Shown piece by piece: positions 11,326 to 22,650 of a DNA stretch of 64,000 nucleotides (its first letter is position 1; every line of letters begins with the position of its first letter). The notes beneath the pieces are model-generated. The model was not told where the DNA came from. It was given only the letters and a program-made list of their open reading frames with translations, and did no database searches. Location of the stretch: assembly GCF_029227915.1 (NCBI RefSeq), contig NC_079876.1, positions 28,059,828 to 28,123,827 on the forward strand. The letters are read 5' to 3'. A program made the position numbers and the translations under genes. Source of the DNA: Hydractinia symbiolongicarpus. Its lineage: Eukaryota; Cnidaria; Hydrozoa; Anthoathecata; Hydractiniidae.

Positions 11326-12664
11326 GTCAGAAATCAAAATGAGGGTTACAAGAAAAGAAAACAGTTCTTGGCACCTTATCGAAGCATGAATGATCCCAGG
11401 TTTGATTGGTTAAAAAATGATTTTCTGAAATATCTTTCCGATTGGAAGGAGAGCATTTCAAATCGTCCTGGAAATTTTACACCTAATGCAAAAGACCGTA
11501 TGCTTTTGTCTTGGCAAACGTATGAAAAAAACCCACAATGTACCAGTTCGAGTACATCTCAAACACATTGCGCATGCAAAGTTAATCGCTCCTGTCACTG
11601 GCAACATTAGAGGGCTGTATAACCAGAAACGACGTGTTTCGTGAGCATTGTCGACAATCAACCATTAAAGAAACATACAAAACGTAAAAGTAGAATGTTT
11701 ACATTTTTTTATAATTAACGAATACTGGCCGGTTTTGATATTGTACTGGTAAATAGAAAGCCCTAGGTCAAAAGTACAGACCGAGCCTGTTACAGACGAC
11801 TTAAAGACGATTACAGACGAGTTACAGACGAATCACAGACGAGTACAAACGAATCACAGACGAGTACACACGAATCACAGAAAAGTTACAGACAGGTCAC
11901 AGACAAGCCACAGACAAGTAACAAGTCGCAGACGAGTTGATTTATTTTTTTATCTTGATGAATGAAACTTCATAAAAAGAAAAATGAGTTTCCCCACTGA
12001 TTCTTTAAAATTTTAAAATAATGTAGTTTTCCCAAATTTCTCATAAATGTATAGAGTATTGTTAAAAAAAGGAAAAGTAGAGGAAACTGCAGAAAGCACA
12101 TTCGATTCTCCTTTTCATTCGATGTATGATTCAATTTGTATGGAACGCCAAGGCTGCCTTATTCGATGATTTCATTCGGTCATAAAACACTATTTGTCGC
12201 TATTCGATTTTGAAAAAATTCATTCGATTATGCGCTAAATTCATTCGATAATGCGCGAAGTTCATTTGATTATGTGCTAAATTCATTCGATTATGCGATG
12301 AATTCATTCGATTATGCGCTGAATTCATTCGATAATGCGCTGAATTCATTCGATTATGCGCTGAATTCATTCGATTATGCGCTGAATTCATTCGATTATG
12401 CGCTGAATTCATTCGATTATGCGCTTAATTCATTCGATTATGCGCTGAATTCATTCGATTATGCGCTGAATTCATTCGATTATGCGCTGAATTTATTCGA
12501 TTATGCGCTGAACTCATTCGATTATGCGATGAATTCATTCGATTATGCGCTGAATTCATTCGATTATGCGCTGAATTCCCTCGATTATGCGCTGAATTCA
12601 TTCGATTATGCGCTGAATTCATTCGCTTATGCGCTGAATTCATTCGATTATGCGCTGAATTCTA
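11326..12664 (+). repeat. Tandem duplication unit 2
   Basis: Second copy of the 1.27-kb unit, including the P-element C-terminal fragment (11345-11710), the ACAGACGA repeats (11790-11950), unique DNA and a longer satellite array. The P-element piece has the same truncations as copy 1, so the damage came before the duplication. Confidence 0.9.
12218..12664. repeat. 21-bp satellite array 2
   Basis: About 21 copies of the same 21-bp unit as array 1, more homogeneous in the middle. It is cut at 12664 by the hairpin/MITE segment. One more partial unit (TTCGATTATGCGCTG) resumes at 13191, showing that 12665-13190 was inserted into the satellite. Confidence 0.95.
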
Positions 12665-12667
12665 AGT

Positions 12668-12806
12668 AGATATACAATAGGTAAAAATAGGTTATTGAGA
12701 TTTATTAACCCGAGGTGATTTATATTCAACGACGCGCAGCGGAGTTGAATATAATATCACCGAGGGTTAATAAATCCAATAACCTATGTTTACCTATTGT
12801 ATATAT
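12668..12806. repeat. Long imperfect hairpin
   Basis: Two arms of about 65 bp, starting ATATACAATAGGTA on the left and ending TACCTATTGTATAT on the right, form an imperfect inverted repeat around a short GC-rich loop (about 12733-12746). A small fold-back MITE is the simplest reading. Confidence 0.8.
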
Positions 12807-12807
12807 G

Positions 12808-13190
12808 TTTTATTATATACCCAGAAGAGATTGTTATAATTAATATTACTTACTTTGTTTTGTGTTTATTCTTGCATCATCTATGTCCCCGAAGCGATTC
12901 ATTTTTGTTTCGATTTCTTTGTTTTGATGTTTTTGTAAAAAGAATTTTCTCGACAAAAAAGTTCCTGCCATTTCACGTGTTTGGAAATCGACCAATCAGA
13001 AAACGGACCACTAAGAAACAACCAATCACAGTTAATTACGATAAAAATTAATGAGGCGGAAAGGATAAAATCAAAACATGCGTTTACGAATGTTTTGTCA
13101 AAACTATTGTTACGTCACAAGCATTGAATAATACGGGTGGAATACGATTATTTATTCAATGGCTGTTTTTGCTTACGGGTATATAATAAA
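12808..13190. mobile_element. Putative MITE with TTTATTATATACCC ends
   Basis: The left end reads TTTTATTATATACCC (12808-12822) and the right end reads GGGTATATAATAAA (13176-13190), an inverted pair about 380 bp apart. No coding frame of interest lies inside. Together with the adjoining hairpin it interrupts the 21-bp satellite. Confidence 0.55.
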
Positions 13191-13343
13191 TTCGATTATG
13201 CGCTGTTTGCATGTGATATATTTATATACTATTACTAATTAAAACTCGTAATATATTATAAAATATTAATATTTAGGTGACTATAATATATCCCCATGAC
13301 ATGCTCCTTACTGCAATTTAATTTTTAATTTTAGAGTTTTTGG

Positions 13344-14329
13344 TTGCATACGCCCACAATGTACCCCCCTTTAATATACTACAATATGATGTTGCAGACA
13401 CAAAATGAAACGCACAGATCAGTGTCATATCGCGAAGACCTGCAAAAGCAGATGGATGATATTGCAAAACAGAAATCGGCTATAAAGATAAACTTTAAAA
13501 GAAAAGGAAATTTTTTCGACAAATCTAAAGAGATTGTTGAATTCAACTCGTCAACCCAATTTGAAAAATTAGAAGAAGAATTTGCACAATTTGATTGCAA
13601 AGCGAGATTGCGAAAAAGTTGAATGTCAAGAAAAGTATCAGTTCAAAGAAAAATAGAGATGTCGTATCCGCAGATGTCTATTTAACGATCGATCGATCGA
13701 CCAGTTCTTCCAATAAGACTACGTTACGAAAAAGTTGGTGTGATGATTCATCTTCGAGATGTTATGGCCAATGATGAATCGGGATCAATAACAATTTCTT
13801 TATGGGGGCAACATATTGATGCCGTATCAAAGAGTGGGTTCTATTTTGTTGAGAACGTTATTGTTCAAGAATGGCAAAATACTATAAGTTTGATGACTTC
13901 TAGAGTTAAACATCCATTCAAAGTTCAAGCAAAACCTTAAAAAAAGCGAAGGTTAACTTGTCAGAACTTGAAACTAGGAATTACTTTTTTCCACTGCTAT
14001 CCATCGACTCATTTTCCTGCCATTATAAATGCAACAAGTGTCACCAAAGCGTAAACGCAATTTCGGGAAAGTTATTCAACTGTAGTAATATGTGTGACTC
14101 TATGTCATTCGTTAAAAATATGAAGAAATCCTACACCAACAAATTACAATTCAAGGATAAACCCAGACCTGTTACTATGTATGATAAGCAAGTCGAAGAG
14201 TATATTGTTGAAAATAGATTACCTTTGGATATAGATCAAGATGAGCTTGCGATATATCTATTATCAGACGAGAACATTAAGTTAGTTATTAATTCAAGAT
14301 TTACTGCTATTTGCGTGGAAGCTCTCTAA
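13344..14329 (+). pseudogene. RPA-like OB-fold protein gene (broken)
   Basis: Three consecutive frames look like one gene: a charged N-terminal part (13344-13622), an OB-fold segment (LRDVMANDESGSITISLWG, then FYFVENVIVQEW, 13740-13940), and a part with a zinc-ribbon-like set CHYKCNKC ... FNCSNMC (13958-14329). This layout resembles the C-terminal DNA-binding region of RPA70-type proteins. Frame changes near 13620-13740 and 13935 break it, unless unseen introns join the parts. It could be host-derived or belong to a mobile element. Single-stranded DNA binding is inference. Confidence 0.5.
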
Positions 14330-15440
14330 ACTGTACTGTTATTTTATTTTGTTAATTTTATGTTCCAGATAAACTGTTATTGTTATTTTTGTTATTAATA
14401 TTATCCTTTCAGAAGTACTAGGATCTTATACTTTATATAACTCTTTGTGGTTTTTCCACCCCAAACTTTGAAATTAACTTCTATCTTACACTACAACCAA
14501 ATTAATTTCGTTTTGTTTATCGCAAAAACATTATTTTCAAATAAAGTGTTCTTCTTTTCGCCTTGCGGATGAGATGCCTTTAGCCATCAATTCTTACGGT
14601 TCACAGGTATTTTCATTAGAATTATCCTAAGGGAACAAATTTTCGCAGGCAAAAGTTTTCGCGTGCTAAGTAATAAAATGGCGCAATTTAATTTCGTGAA
14701 GCTTATAATACGTGTCAATTCAGGATAAAACTTGTTTTTGCGAGTGCGTTTCTGATGAATTCGATAAACTTTCACGAACCAGAAAAAATCTTGTAATTCA
14801 TAACATTTCGCGAATGACGAATGATACGTCACGACGATAGAATTACGCTATTTTAATGCACGAAATTAATGCACGAAAGAATAAAAAGGTTGGAAGGTTT
14901 TTCTATTGCATGTGCAGATTGTGTGAGATAAAGTTTCTACGAAAAAGATATTATTTTAAGTTACAATCTACTCTGAATATATACTTCCATCAAATATTCA
15001 GCCGACTTCAGCTGTAACGGCTGTTTTATTCAAGTTTATAAAGGAAGCGCATACCCCTTTTTCGTCTTTGTCTCTATAGGAAACGAAGCAAAAGGCCAGT
15101 TAGTAAGAGTTTCTTTACCTTTGAGGCTTTTGACTAAAAAATGTTATAAAATTTAAAAAACACTAAATTTGTAAGCTACCATCCTCGTGCCTTGGTCCCT
15201 AAACCGTTATAACGAAGCGCCGCTATCAAATTCATCAAAAATGCAAAATGTCCTGGGAACGAGGTTGGTAAGCTAGACTTTTTATAAAAACCATAAAATT
15301 TGGCTTCAGCCTGAGGTGCTTTTATTTCTTCACATTTTTATAAATTCTTCCTAATTTCTTGTGCTTAATTGAACAAGTTGATTAATTTTCGGGAAGATTA
15401 ATTTTCGCGTAAATAAGTACGAATAAGCTAAGCTGGCTTC
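14330..15440. other. Non-coding stretch with a CCTAAGGG-type end
   Basis: No gene is visible. At 14627 the sequence CCTAAGGGAACAAATTTTCG resembles the CCTTAAGGGAAC end of the element at 25070, and TTAATTTTCGCG motifs occur near 15388-15410. It may be a non-autonomous relative with decayed ends. Confidence 0.4.
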
Positions 15441-15447
15441 TATTCAA

Positions 15448-18400
15448 TTGTTTTATTTATTTTACAACATGTCTTTACAAAGACATAAGAGGAAGAGATG
15501 GAAATTAGTGATAGTGGTGCGTTTCTTAAAATATTCTCTCCCCAGTGAAAATTTCCAATATAATTTAAAACACCACAGACAAGACTGTGGTAAAAATAAG
15601 GTAGTAGCAAGTAGTTTATTTCCTTCTTTTACGCAGGTTGTATCAAACTTATCGAACTTTATAACGGTTACACAACGCTTCCTGTTTATTGCAAAAAAAG
15701 TGTAGACATCAGGGAGATATTAGAAATATGTTTAGGAGATAAATATAACAGAGATTTGGTCGTAACAAGAAGACCATATAGAGTTAAGGAGACAGTGACT
15801 TTACTACACTACACAAAAGAACCTCAACATAAAACACCCATATGATTTAGATGCTGATAATATATCAGGAACTTCTTAAAAAAACGACAAAATACGATTT
15901 TATGAGTGGGATTTCGATGATGATGATTCCTTGATTTATTCTGAAGCACAAATGCAAAATAACGCTTTCGGAAAGGTTATTTCGGAAACTGTCAAGGAAA
16001 GAAATGGCAAACGTTGGATTAATCGAAAGGCGAATTGGATCAAAACTGTAGCGGTGATCCAACGTAGGTCAGAGCACAAAGAGACAAAGAAATGTACCGC
16101 CTTCAACTTCGTGCGCAACGCGATCTTCGTGATAGAGTTAGCCGAAGTTAATGACAGTTACTCGCGCATGCGAACACTTCCAACGTACGATCTCACTCAT
16201 TCTTTGATATTTCATACCATATGATTTATCAAGGAAAACGGATGATAACGATGATAACTTAACTGATACTAATTTAAAACAAGTTAGCAAAGTCATATCA
16301 ACCACTGCACATGAAAATGCGAAAAAAACACTACAAAACCCTTTCGCCCCATTCAGCATTCTTTAAAGTGTAACATAAAGGCAAAGCAGCAAAATTCTAC
16401 GTATTTTTTTAGACGAAATCGAAGAGTCAACAAACTCAATATTGAAGGAGCAGGGAGGTGTCAAAAGTGTAAAGCAAATTTATAAATATCGTTACAATTA
16501 TAGAGAGAAACAATATCATGACTTCACTTCCTTAATTCAACTTAGTCTTTTCCAAAAGGATGAAAGATTCGATATTTTTGATGGCGACCAGCCTTTTGTG
16601 CAAGAAATAGTGTTTCGGTCTGCTTAAAAGCCGTCAGTAGTTCTGTTTCTCGAATAAACGCTAGTATATATGGAACGCTTTTGTACAATGAAAGCTCCTC
16701 AAAAATATTTCTATCCAGTACCAGCAGATACGACATACCAGATTGCTGATCATTGCTACACTCAGACCGCGTTTGAAAACCTGGCAGTGTTTCGAAGAGA
16801 CAATCTTAAAAGTCCCTAGTTCCGAGGGAAGTATGTTTCATAGACATGAATAAACTCAAGATTTCACATATCTCTGGCAAGGGAATTTTCAGGGTATTAG
16901 GAACGGACGACGATAAATCGATCTACAATGCGATTTTAGGTGAATGCAACAGTTGTTCCAATCAGTTGCTGGGTTACGAACATTTAAAAAAAATTTGAAG
17001 ATAACTACGAAAATTGCTTTTTCCTCAAAGTCAAATAAAAATTATAATAAAAGATATATTCGAAGGGCTCTACAAGAGCAAGGGCGAGCAAGGCCTTGAC
17101 CGTTTATTGAATAATTTTCGCGATAAATGGCTAGTCATTGAGGTAAAATACACTAGAAATAAACCGGCTTGGAAATTTGTTTCATATTTTGATGAATATA
17201 AAGCAACACCAATGAAACACAAAATGCAAAGTTTGCGCAGCGACAATGTGGAATTGATTACAAGTACTGGCAAAACCCGATTGAGTGGCGCAATCACGTT
17301 GCAAAATCTGAAATAGACGCTAACTCTGAGACTAAAGCCACGGGACAGCATAAAACCGAAACACTGATGAATGCCATAAAAGCACTCTAAAAGCTTAACA
17401 TACGAAAATATAGAGCTCTTATTAAAGCTTTGTACGATGAAGGACTGTTCATTTTGGCACCACCATACCGGAAGTTTGCCCTCACATTTGGAGAACCGAA
17501 GAACAAAAAATGGAACAGATACGTTCATTCTTGCTCTATATCCACACATATTCTGCTCTGACTGAGCTATCAAGTAAGGGAACTGATTTACCACCACAGA
17601 TAAAAATAAGAAAGTTAATGAACAAGTATTGGCGACAGATTCTGATTTATCTAATTGTGCATCTAACAATAAAAAGCTGGAGATTCAAATATCTGCAGAA
17701 GAACTTGATATATCTACGGACAAGATACCTAAAGATACTTTAAAGAAAATTTTCCAGCAAGCCGTGAACATCCTGTCTGATGAAAAAGGAATAACTACAG
17801 CTGCATCAGCTGATTCAAGAATGCAAACCGTAAAATGTTCAACAACTCCGCACATCATATCACCATTTTCGAGAAATCGTTATTTATTGGAATGCAAATG
17901 TAAAACTCATACATGGTTCCTAATATGCGAACATACAATAGCTGTAGCGTGAATCTGAACATGTGTTTCGCATATTTCGTGCAGGTTAAAAAGAAAATCA
18001 TGCAAAGTAAAGCACAAAGAGGTTTAACTGCTGCAATCGAAACGGATTTGACAATATCACAAACCGGCCTAAAAAAAGATCAGATAAAAAAACACCACGC
18101 AAAGAAGAAGACGTAAGAAAGTAGTTAAGATGATCAACGAAAGCGATTCTTAGATTCACACATCCAACAGTATTACACAAACGCTGCTTTCATCAATAAG
18201 TCAACAATTCCTACACCAAAAAGCGCACCACTAACACCGCACCCAAGTTCACAAAATGCAAATAATGTTAACTCTTCCAACAATCAGTTAAATGTATCAC
18301 TCTCCAGTCCTCCTTCAACAGCCCTGCAATCTTTGCGTCCTCACAGCAGCAGTAATGCTGCCTTGTCTCAAATCATTAAAAACTTTCACAAATCAACAAT

Positions 18401-18735
18401 TGACAAAGTGAAATGTCACCTTTTTTCTATGAAATTGTTCTACTACCCGGAAATGTGTCAGTATACTATGGGTGCCATAAGAAATTTGAAGTCGAATGCC
18501 GCACATTTCCAAACAATGTTAATGTGAAACACATGGATAGAACAACAACATGAGTATCTCCACATGGACCTGTTACATTCCCTAATGACTTCACCGCAAC
18601 GTATTACCATTTAGATATGCAACATAGAGCTATAAAAAACAGGCTATTCTTCGAAAACCCGGTAGTGTACGCATCTCAAACCTTATCGAAACAGCTCGCT
18701 GGTAATATGGAATATGGTCAACGATTGCAATAGTC
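15448..18735 (+). pseudogene. MULE (Mutator-like) transposase with SWIM finger, decayed
   Basis: Pieces in successive frames follow the order of a MULE protein: an N-terminal part (about 15448-16060), a stretch with GTDDDKSIYNAILGECNSC and GYEHLKK (about 16900-17000) matching the MULE TDG...H core region, a downstream helical part (17014-17316), a SWIM zinc finger LECKCKTHTWFLICEHTIAV (17880-17945, pattern CxC...CxH), and a C-terminal domain with YYGCHKKFEVECR and FENPVVYASQTL (about 18400-18730). Many stops and frameshifts separate the pieces. No terminal repeats could be placed. Confidence 0.65.
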
Positions 18736-19760
18736 AGGCGCTGTTGTTAAATTTATTTCAAAACTCAGTGTGTCTCAAAACGATTTTCAGCGAAACTTTT
18801 GTTTTCTTTTTTTAATGAAGATTGTGTTCATGTGTTTTGTTTTTAAGCTACTTACTTTTATTCCATACTTATTCCATTAAGAAAACTTTCGTTTAAGCGC
18901 CAAATCCTACTTTTTAACCCCAGAAGGTGTAGAAAGACAAAAGAATAGGGCACGAGTTTGGAGGGTGCTTTAATGGATTGCAGTGTTTCATATTGTTTTT
19001 TAAATATTGTTAAATAGAAAGAGGCGTTTAATGAGAGAGGTGTTTATTCAAAAAAGAAAAACAGAGCGTTTCTTTACTAAATATCATCAGCATTTACAAT
19101 GTTTCAAATGTTTCAGTATGTACTATATGAGTATATTTGACGATCAAAATTTTACATATACTTTGTCCAATTAACAACCCCTCGAATGGTTTATGATTTT
19201 AGAGAGGGCGTTGAATAAAGGGGCGAGTTTAAAAAAAAGATAGTTCACATTTGTTTTTGAGGTGCACATAGCTTTGTTATTAATATGAGACTTGCATATT
19301 ATTCCATGGTTGTCATTTCAATACCCGCATAATTTTACGCAATTCAACGTTACTGTTAAAACCTAAAGAATAATTAGGTACTACTGGTATACCCATGACT
19401 CTACACTAGTCGCCTGTGATTCGTCTGTACTCGTCTGAGATTTGTCTGTGATTCGTCTGTAACTCGTCACTTTTTCGTCTGTGATCTATCGTAAGAACGT
19501 GGTTTGTAACATTATCAGATGTGGCAAGTGAAACAAATCACCTCCAAAGATTTCTTTGCTACAAGGAATGCAAATGCTTCTAACAGCCTGGGATGCAGTG
19601 ACAACAAAGACAGTTGTTACCTGCTTTCGGAAGAAATTTGCATTGTTCATAAAGGAAAAACTGTTTAATCATATCTGATCGCATTGGTCGCATAATTGAC
19701 AAGCATTTTGCACAAACAAAAAGCAAACAACGTTAAAAGATTTTTTATAAAAGTTGTAGA
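18736..19760. other. Non-coding stretch with two dispersed repeat types
   Basis: No gene seen. About 18890-19240 contains phrases such as AGGCGTTTAATGAGAG and GGGCGTTGAATAAAGGGGCG, like the block at 22400-22560. About 19400-19485 is the reverse complement of the ACAGACGA repeats at 10520 (TCGTCTGTGATTCGTCTGTA). Confidence 0.6.
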
Positions 19761-19762
19761 AA

Positions 19763-20195
19763 CAATCTAAGCTCTATTATCCGATTCTTTCTATAATCCA
19801 AACAAATTAAAATTCACCGTCAATTTTCTTTAAGAAACCCTCATAATTTACTTTCTACTATCCGAATCTCTGTAATCCGAAAACCTCTATATAATCAGAA
19901 CTAGTTTTCAGGTCCCTTCGGCAAATTCTCTCTATAATCCGATTTTTTTGTAAGACAAAGAGAAATCGCAAAAAATCAGTCAGTGAGTTCTTTTATTTTC
20001 ATTCTAACTTATTTATTCGTTTTTATCTCTCACCTTATTTTTTCAAATTTTTTTTAAAAATTTCTTTCTCTTATCCAAATTTTCACACTTGAAACCTAGA
20101 AATTTTAATTAGAGAGACTTTCTACTATCCGAATCTCTCTGTAATCAGACTAAAAACTTATCCCCTTTAAGATTCAGATTAGAGAGAGTAAACTG
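19763..20195. mobile_element. Tigger-type MITE (~430 bp)
   Basis: The right end in reverse complement reads CAGTTTACTCTCTCTAATC and is followed by TA. The left end near 19763 is a weaker match (CAATCTAAGCTCTATTATCC). Internal phrases CTCTCTATAATCCG recur several times. CAG-starting ends with a TA target fit the Tigger/pogo group. There is no coding capacity. Confidence 0.55.
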
Positions 20196-20744
20196 TATTA
20201 GCATAAAATGCTTAAATGTTTATAAAAATTCCTGTTCTTACTGTGCTTCCGATATTTCGAACATTTTCTAATTCGAACAAATAATTTCGTCCCTTGCGTG
20301 TTAATCAAATGTCATTTCAAAGTGGGTATATTTTCTCTTGATTTTCAAAATTTTCTCTAATAAAATTGTTGCAATTCACTGTCATTGGTGAAGGCGTCAA
20401 AATTGGCAGGAACTACATGTCCAACTTCCCATTTCCTTGCTCCTACAACTAAAGCCAAAACAAAACTTTCTTCTGTGCTCTTCAAAAATAAAGCAATCAG
20501 GCGAGAGAACTTGATGGGGAATATAGCTAATCAGTGTACCATCCATTTTAAAAACTTCGACATAGTGTTTATCATGGCTCAATGCTTCTTACCTATTCTC
20601 CTTTTTGCATTTCAGTTTTTCATTCAGTTTAGGAGTCGATGTTGTTTTACACACATGATGTTTTCTATGACGCACCTAAATGCAATTTATATGACATGCG
20701 TAGTTGATAATTTTGGTTCGTGACATTATTCATAAAACTTTTAC

Positions 20745-20990
20745 AATGCACAATTCTTTTGCGGATAAGCAAGTCAAAGGAGGTGGAAGAAAAGCTTTTA
20801 GTGAAATGGACGAGTCCGTTCTTGAGTGGGTACATGAAAGACGCAGTAGAGGTTTGCGAGTATCAAGAAACTCACTATGAAGAAAGCTAAAGTTCTTTAT
20901 GGCGAAATGGTAAAATATGGTGAGCCAAACGGAGCTTTTAAGACAAGTACCAGGTGTTTCAGGGGATTTATTAACCGATAAGGGCATCAA
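20745..20990 (+). pseudogene. Tigger-like transposase N-terminal fragment
   Basis: GGGRKAFSEMDESVLEWVHE followed by RRSRGLRVSR, a frame change, then KKAKVLYGEMVKYGE and AFKTSTRCFRGFINR is the DNA-binding region of a pogo/Tigger-type transposase (CENP-B-like HTH). No DDE core follows. It lies directly upstream of a HIRAN-like fragment on the same strand. Confidence 0.55.
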
Positions 20991-21019
20991 TATGAATTAT
21001 CCCTTATTTCTAGGAGAAT

Positions 21020-21390
21020 TGCCAATTGTGCTTGTGCAGGAATATGAAATAAGCTTCTTTGTAAGGGGCTACCATGAGTATTGCGAGACATGGACTCCTA
21101 TCGTTGAAGAGGTCTTACAATGCCAAATAGAGACAGATAATGTTATAGATAAATATGCAGTAGCAGTGATGAAAAAAGATAGAGTTGTTGGACAATTATT
21201 GAAGGGGAAAAGCAGGAAGTTTGTGAAAACTGTGTTCTCTTTTCTAAGCAGATGTTTGCAATATGGCAACAGTGAGAATAAATAGGAAGGCTGTGAACAA
21301 AGGAAAGGGAATGAAAGTTCCCTGCACAATTACAATCGCTGGTAGTAAGCCAATGTTAAAAAGTTTTGTAAATAGTGATATTAAATAATT
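21020..21390 (+). pseudogene. HIRAN-like gene D fragment
   Basis: The protein carries SFFVRGYHEYCETWTPIVEE, ETDNVIDKYAVAV and RVVGQLLKGKSRKF in one frame. After a shift near 21255 it continues with KAVNKGKGMKVPCTITI. This is the same motif order as the HIRAN-like copies at 4.8, 7.0 and 27.6 kb. It is broken and has no clean start. Unlike the other copies it lies on the same strand as the neighbouring transposase fragment, perhaps after rearrangement. Confidence 0.6.
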
Positions 21391-22650
21391 TTTTTTTTCA
21401 GAATTCTGGTTAAATAAAAATTCAAAATATCGAGGGTATTCATTCGAAGGAACCTTAAAAAGGTTTGGAAAATCAGGGAATTCGAAAAACCGAAGTACGA
21501 AACATCCAGGAAAATTAAAAGAGTTTCTCAAGGCAAGACCAAGGGACCAAGGAAATAATTTGAAAAATCGGGGAATTTTTCGTTGTACGGGTTTTGGCGT
21601 ACGGAGGTTTATAATTAAAATGTCGTTAGTCATATTTTACGATTTTCAAATTTTGTTTTTTGTTTTTGATAACACATCTACGTTTTAAAATTGTTTACCA
21701 TAACCATTATTTATAATTAATGAATAAAAACAAATAGCATAGTAACATATAACAAAATGAAATATTTCAAACCCCCGGTTTTTCAAGTACTTAGCAAGAT
21801 CAAAAAAGCCGCCGCTACCATTTTGCGTGACAGACAGACATACAGACAAAAGGGTATACGGGTATTATAATATGGACTAGTCGTTAACCCGTGGGAAAAT
21901 CCACAGGGTCGCCCGTCTATTATATACTGCATATTTTGTGTTTCCGTAGCACAATGTACTTCCAATTAAATTTGGGGATAGCGACATTTTAAAAGTTTGT
22001 GTTTAAAAAAACAACAAAAGTATCCACCAGTTAGGCTTACATTACCTGATGGAAAATTGCAAATCTTATGGATCATAGGTGAAGTGATATTGAGAAAAAA
22101 AGCAAAAGTTGATACACGTTCACTACCTACGCAAAATATTAGCGACATCACTTATGGTAAAATGTACGTAAAGTTATGTGAACCTGGAGGAATTTTATTT
22201 AACAATTGTAACTATTTTCAACACAGATGTTGTGTTGCACTTTACAAATCATCCAAAATATAAATCAAACTACAGAGTGTTTCCTTGTTTTTCTTGGTTT
22301 GAAACTTTTGTAACTGTCTACTTATCACTGGAAATATATATAATTATACTAAACGTTTAGACACTTCGTCCAAATATTGTCTTTATATTTTATTTAAGTG
22401 TAAAATTTTAATAAGCGCCCCTTCACATAAAATATGGGATAGGCGTTAATTAGAGCGGGGCGTTTATTAAAGAGGGGGCGTTTAATGCGGTTTTTGATGA
22501 TTTGGGTGCGTGTTTATTGAAGAGGGGCATTAAATAGAGAGTTGGAAATAAATAGAGAGAATACGGTAGAGGTGTGGCCAGTATATGTAGCTATAAATGA
22601 GAATGCAGCTGTTAAAAGGTATTTTGTACTACAAACAATGTTTAAAGATG
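21391..22650. other. Non-coding stretch with dispersed repeats
   Basis: No convincing gene. About 21800-21930 has a GACAGACAGACATACAGAC phrase followed by the GACTAGTCGTTAACCCGTGG hairpin repeat shared with 3.2 kb. About 22400-22560 carries GGGGCGTTTATTAAAGAGG-type repeats shared with 18.9-19.2 kb. Confidence 0.55.

Noticed and set aside
10948-12664. Array of short repeats resembling CRISPR
   Set aside because: Units are contiguous with no unique spacers, in a eukaryotic transposon context.
10930-12669. Open frames of over 100 codons on both strands with heptapeptide repeats
   Set aside because: They are translations of the 21-bp satellite, whose length is a multiple of three; no start context, splice signal or non-repeat part supports a gene.
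17070-17669. 199-codon open frame on the minus strand
   Set aside because: It lies antisense to the MULE pieces, which carry recognisable motifs including the SWIM finger; the antisense protein resembles nothing.
19070-19100. CTGATGA on the minus strand followed by GAAA, possible second hammerhead
   Set aside because: The sequence between has no usable stem II and flanking stems do not pair.
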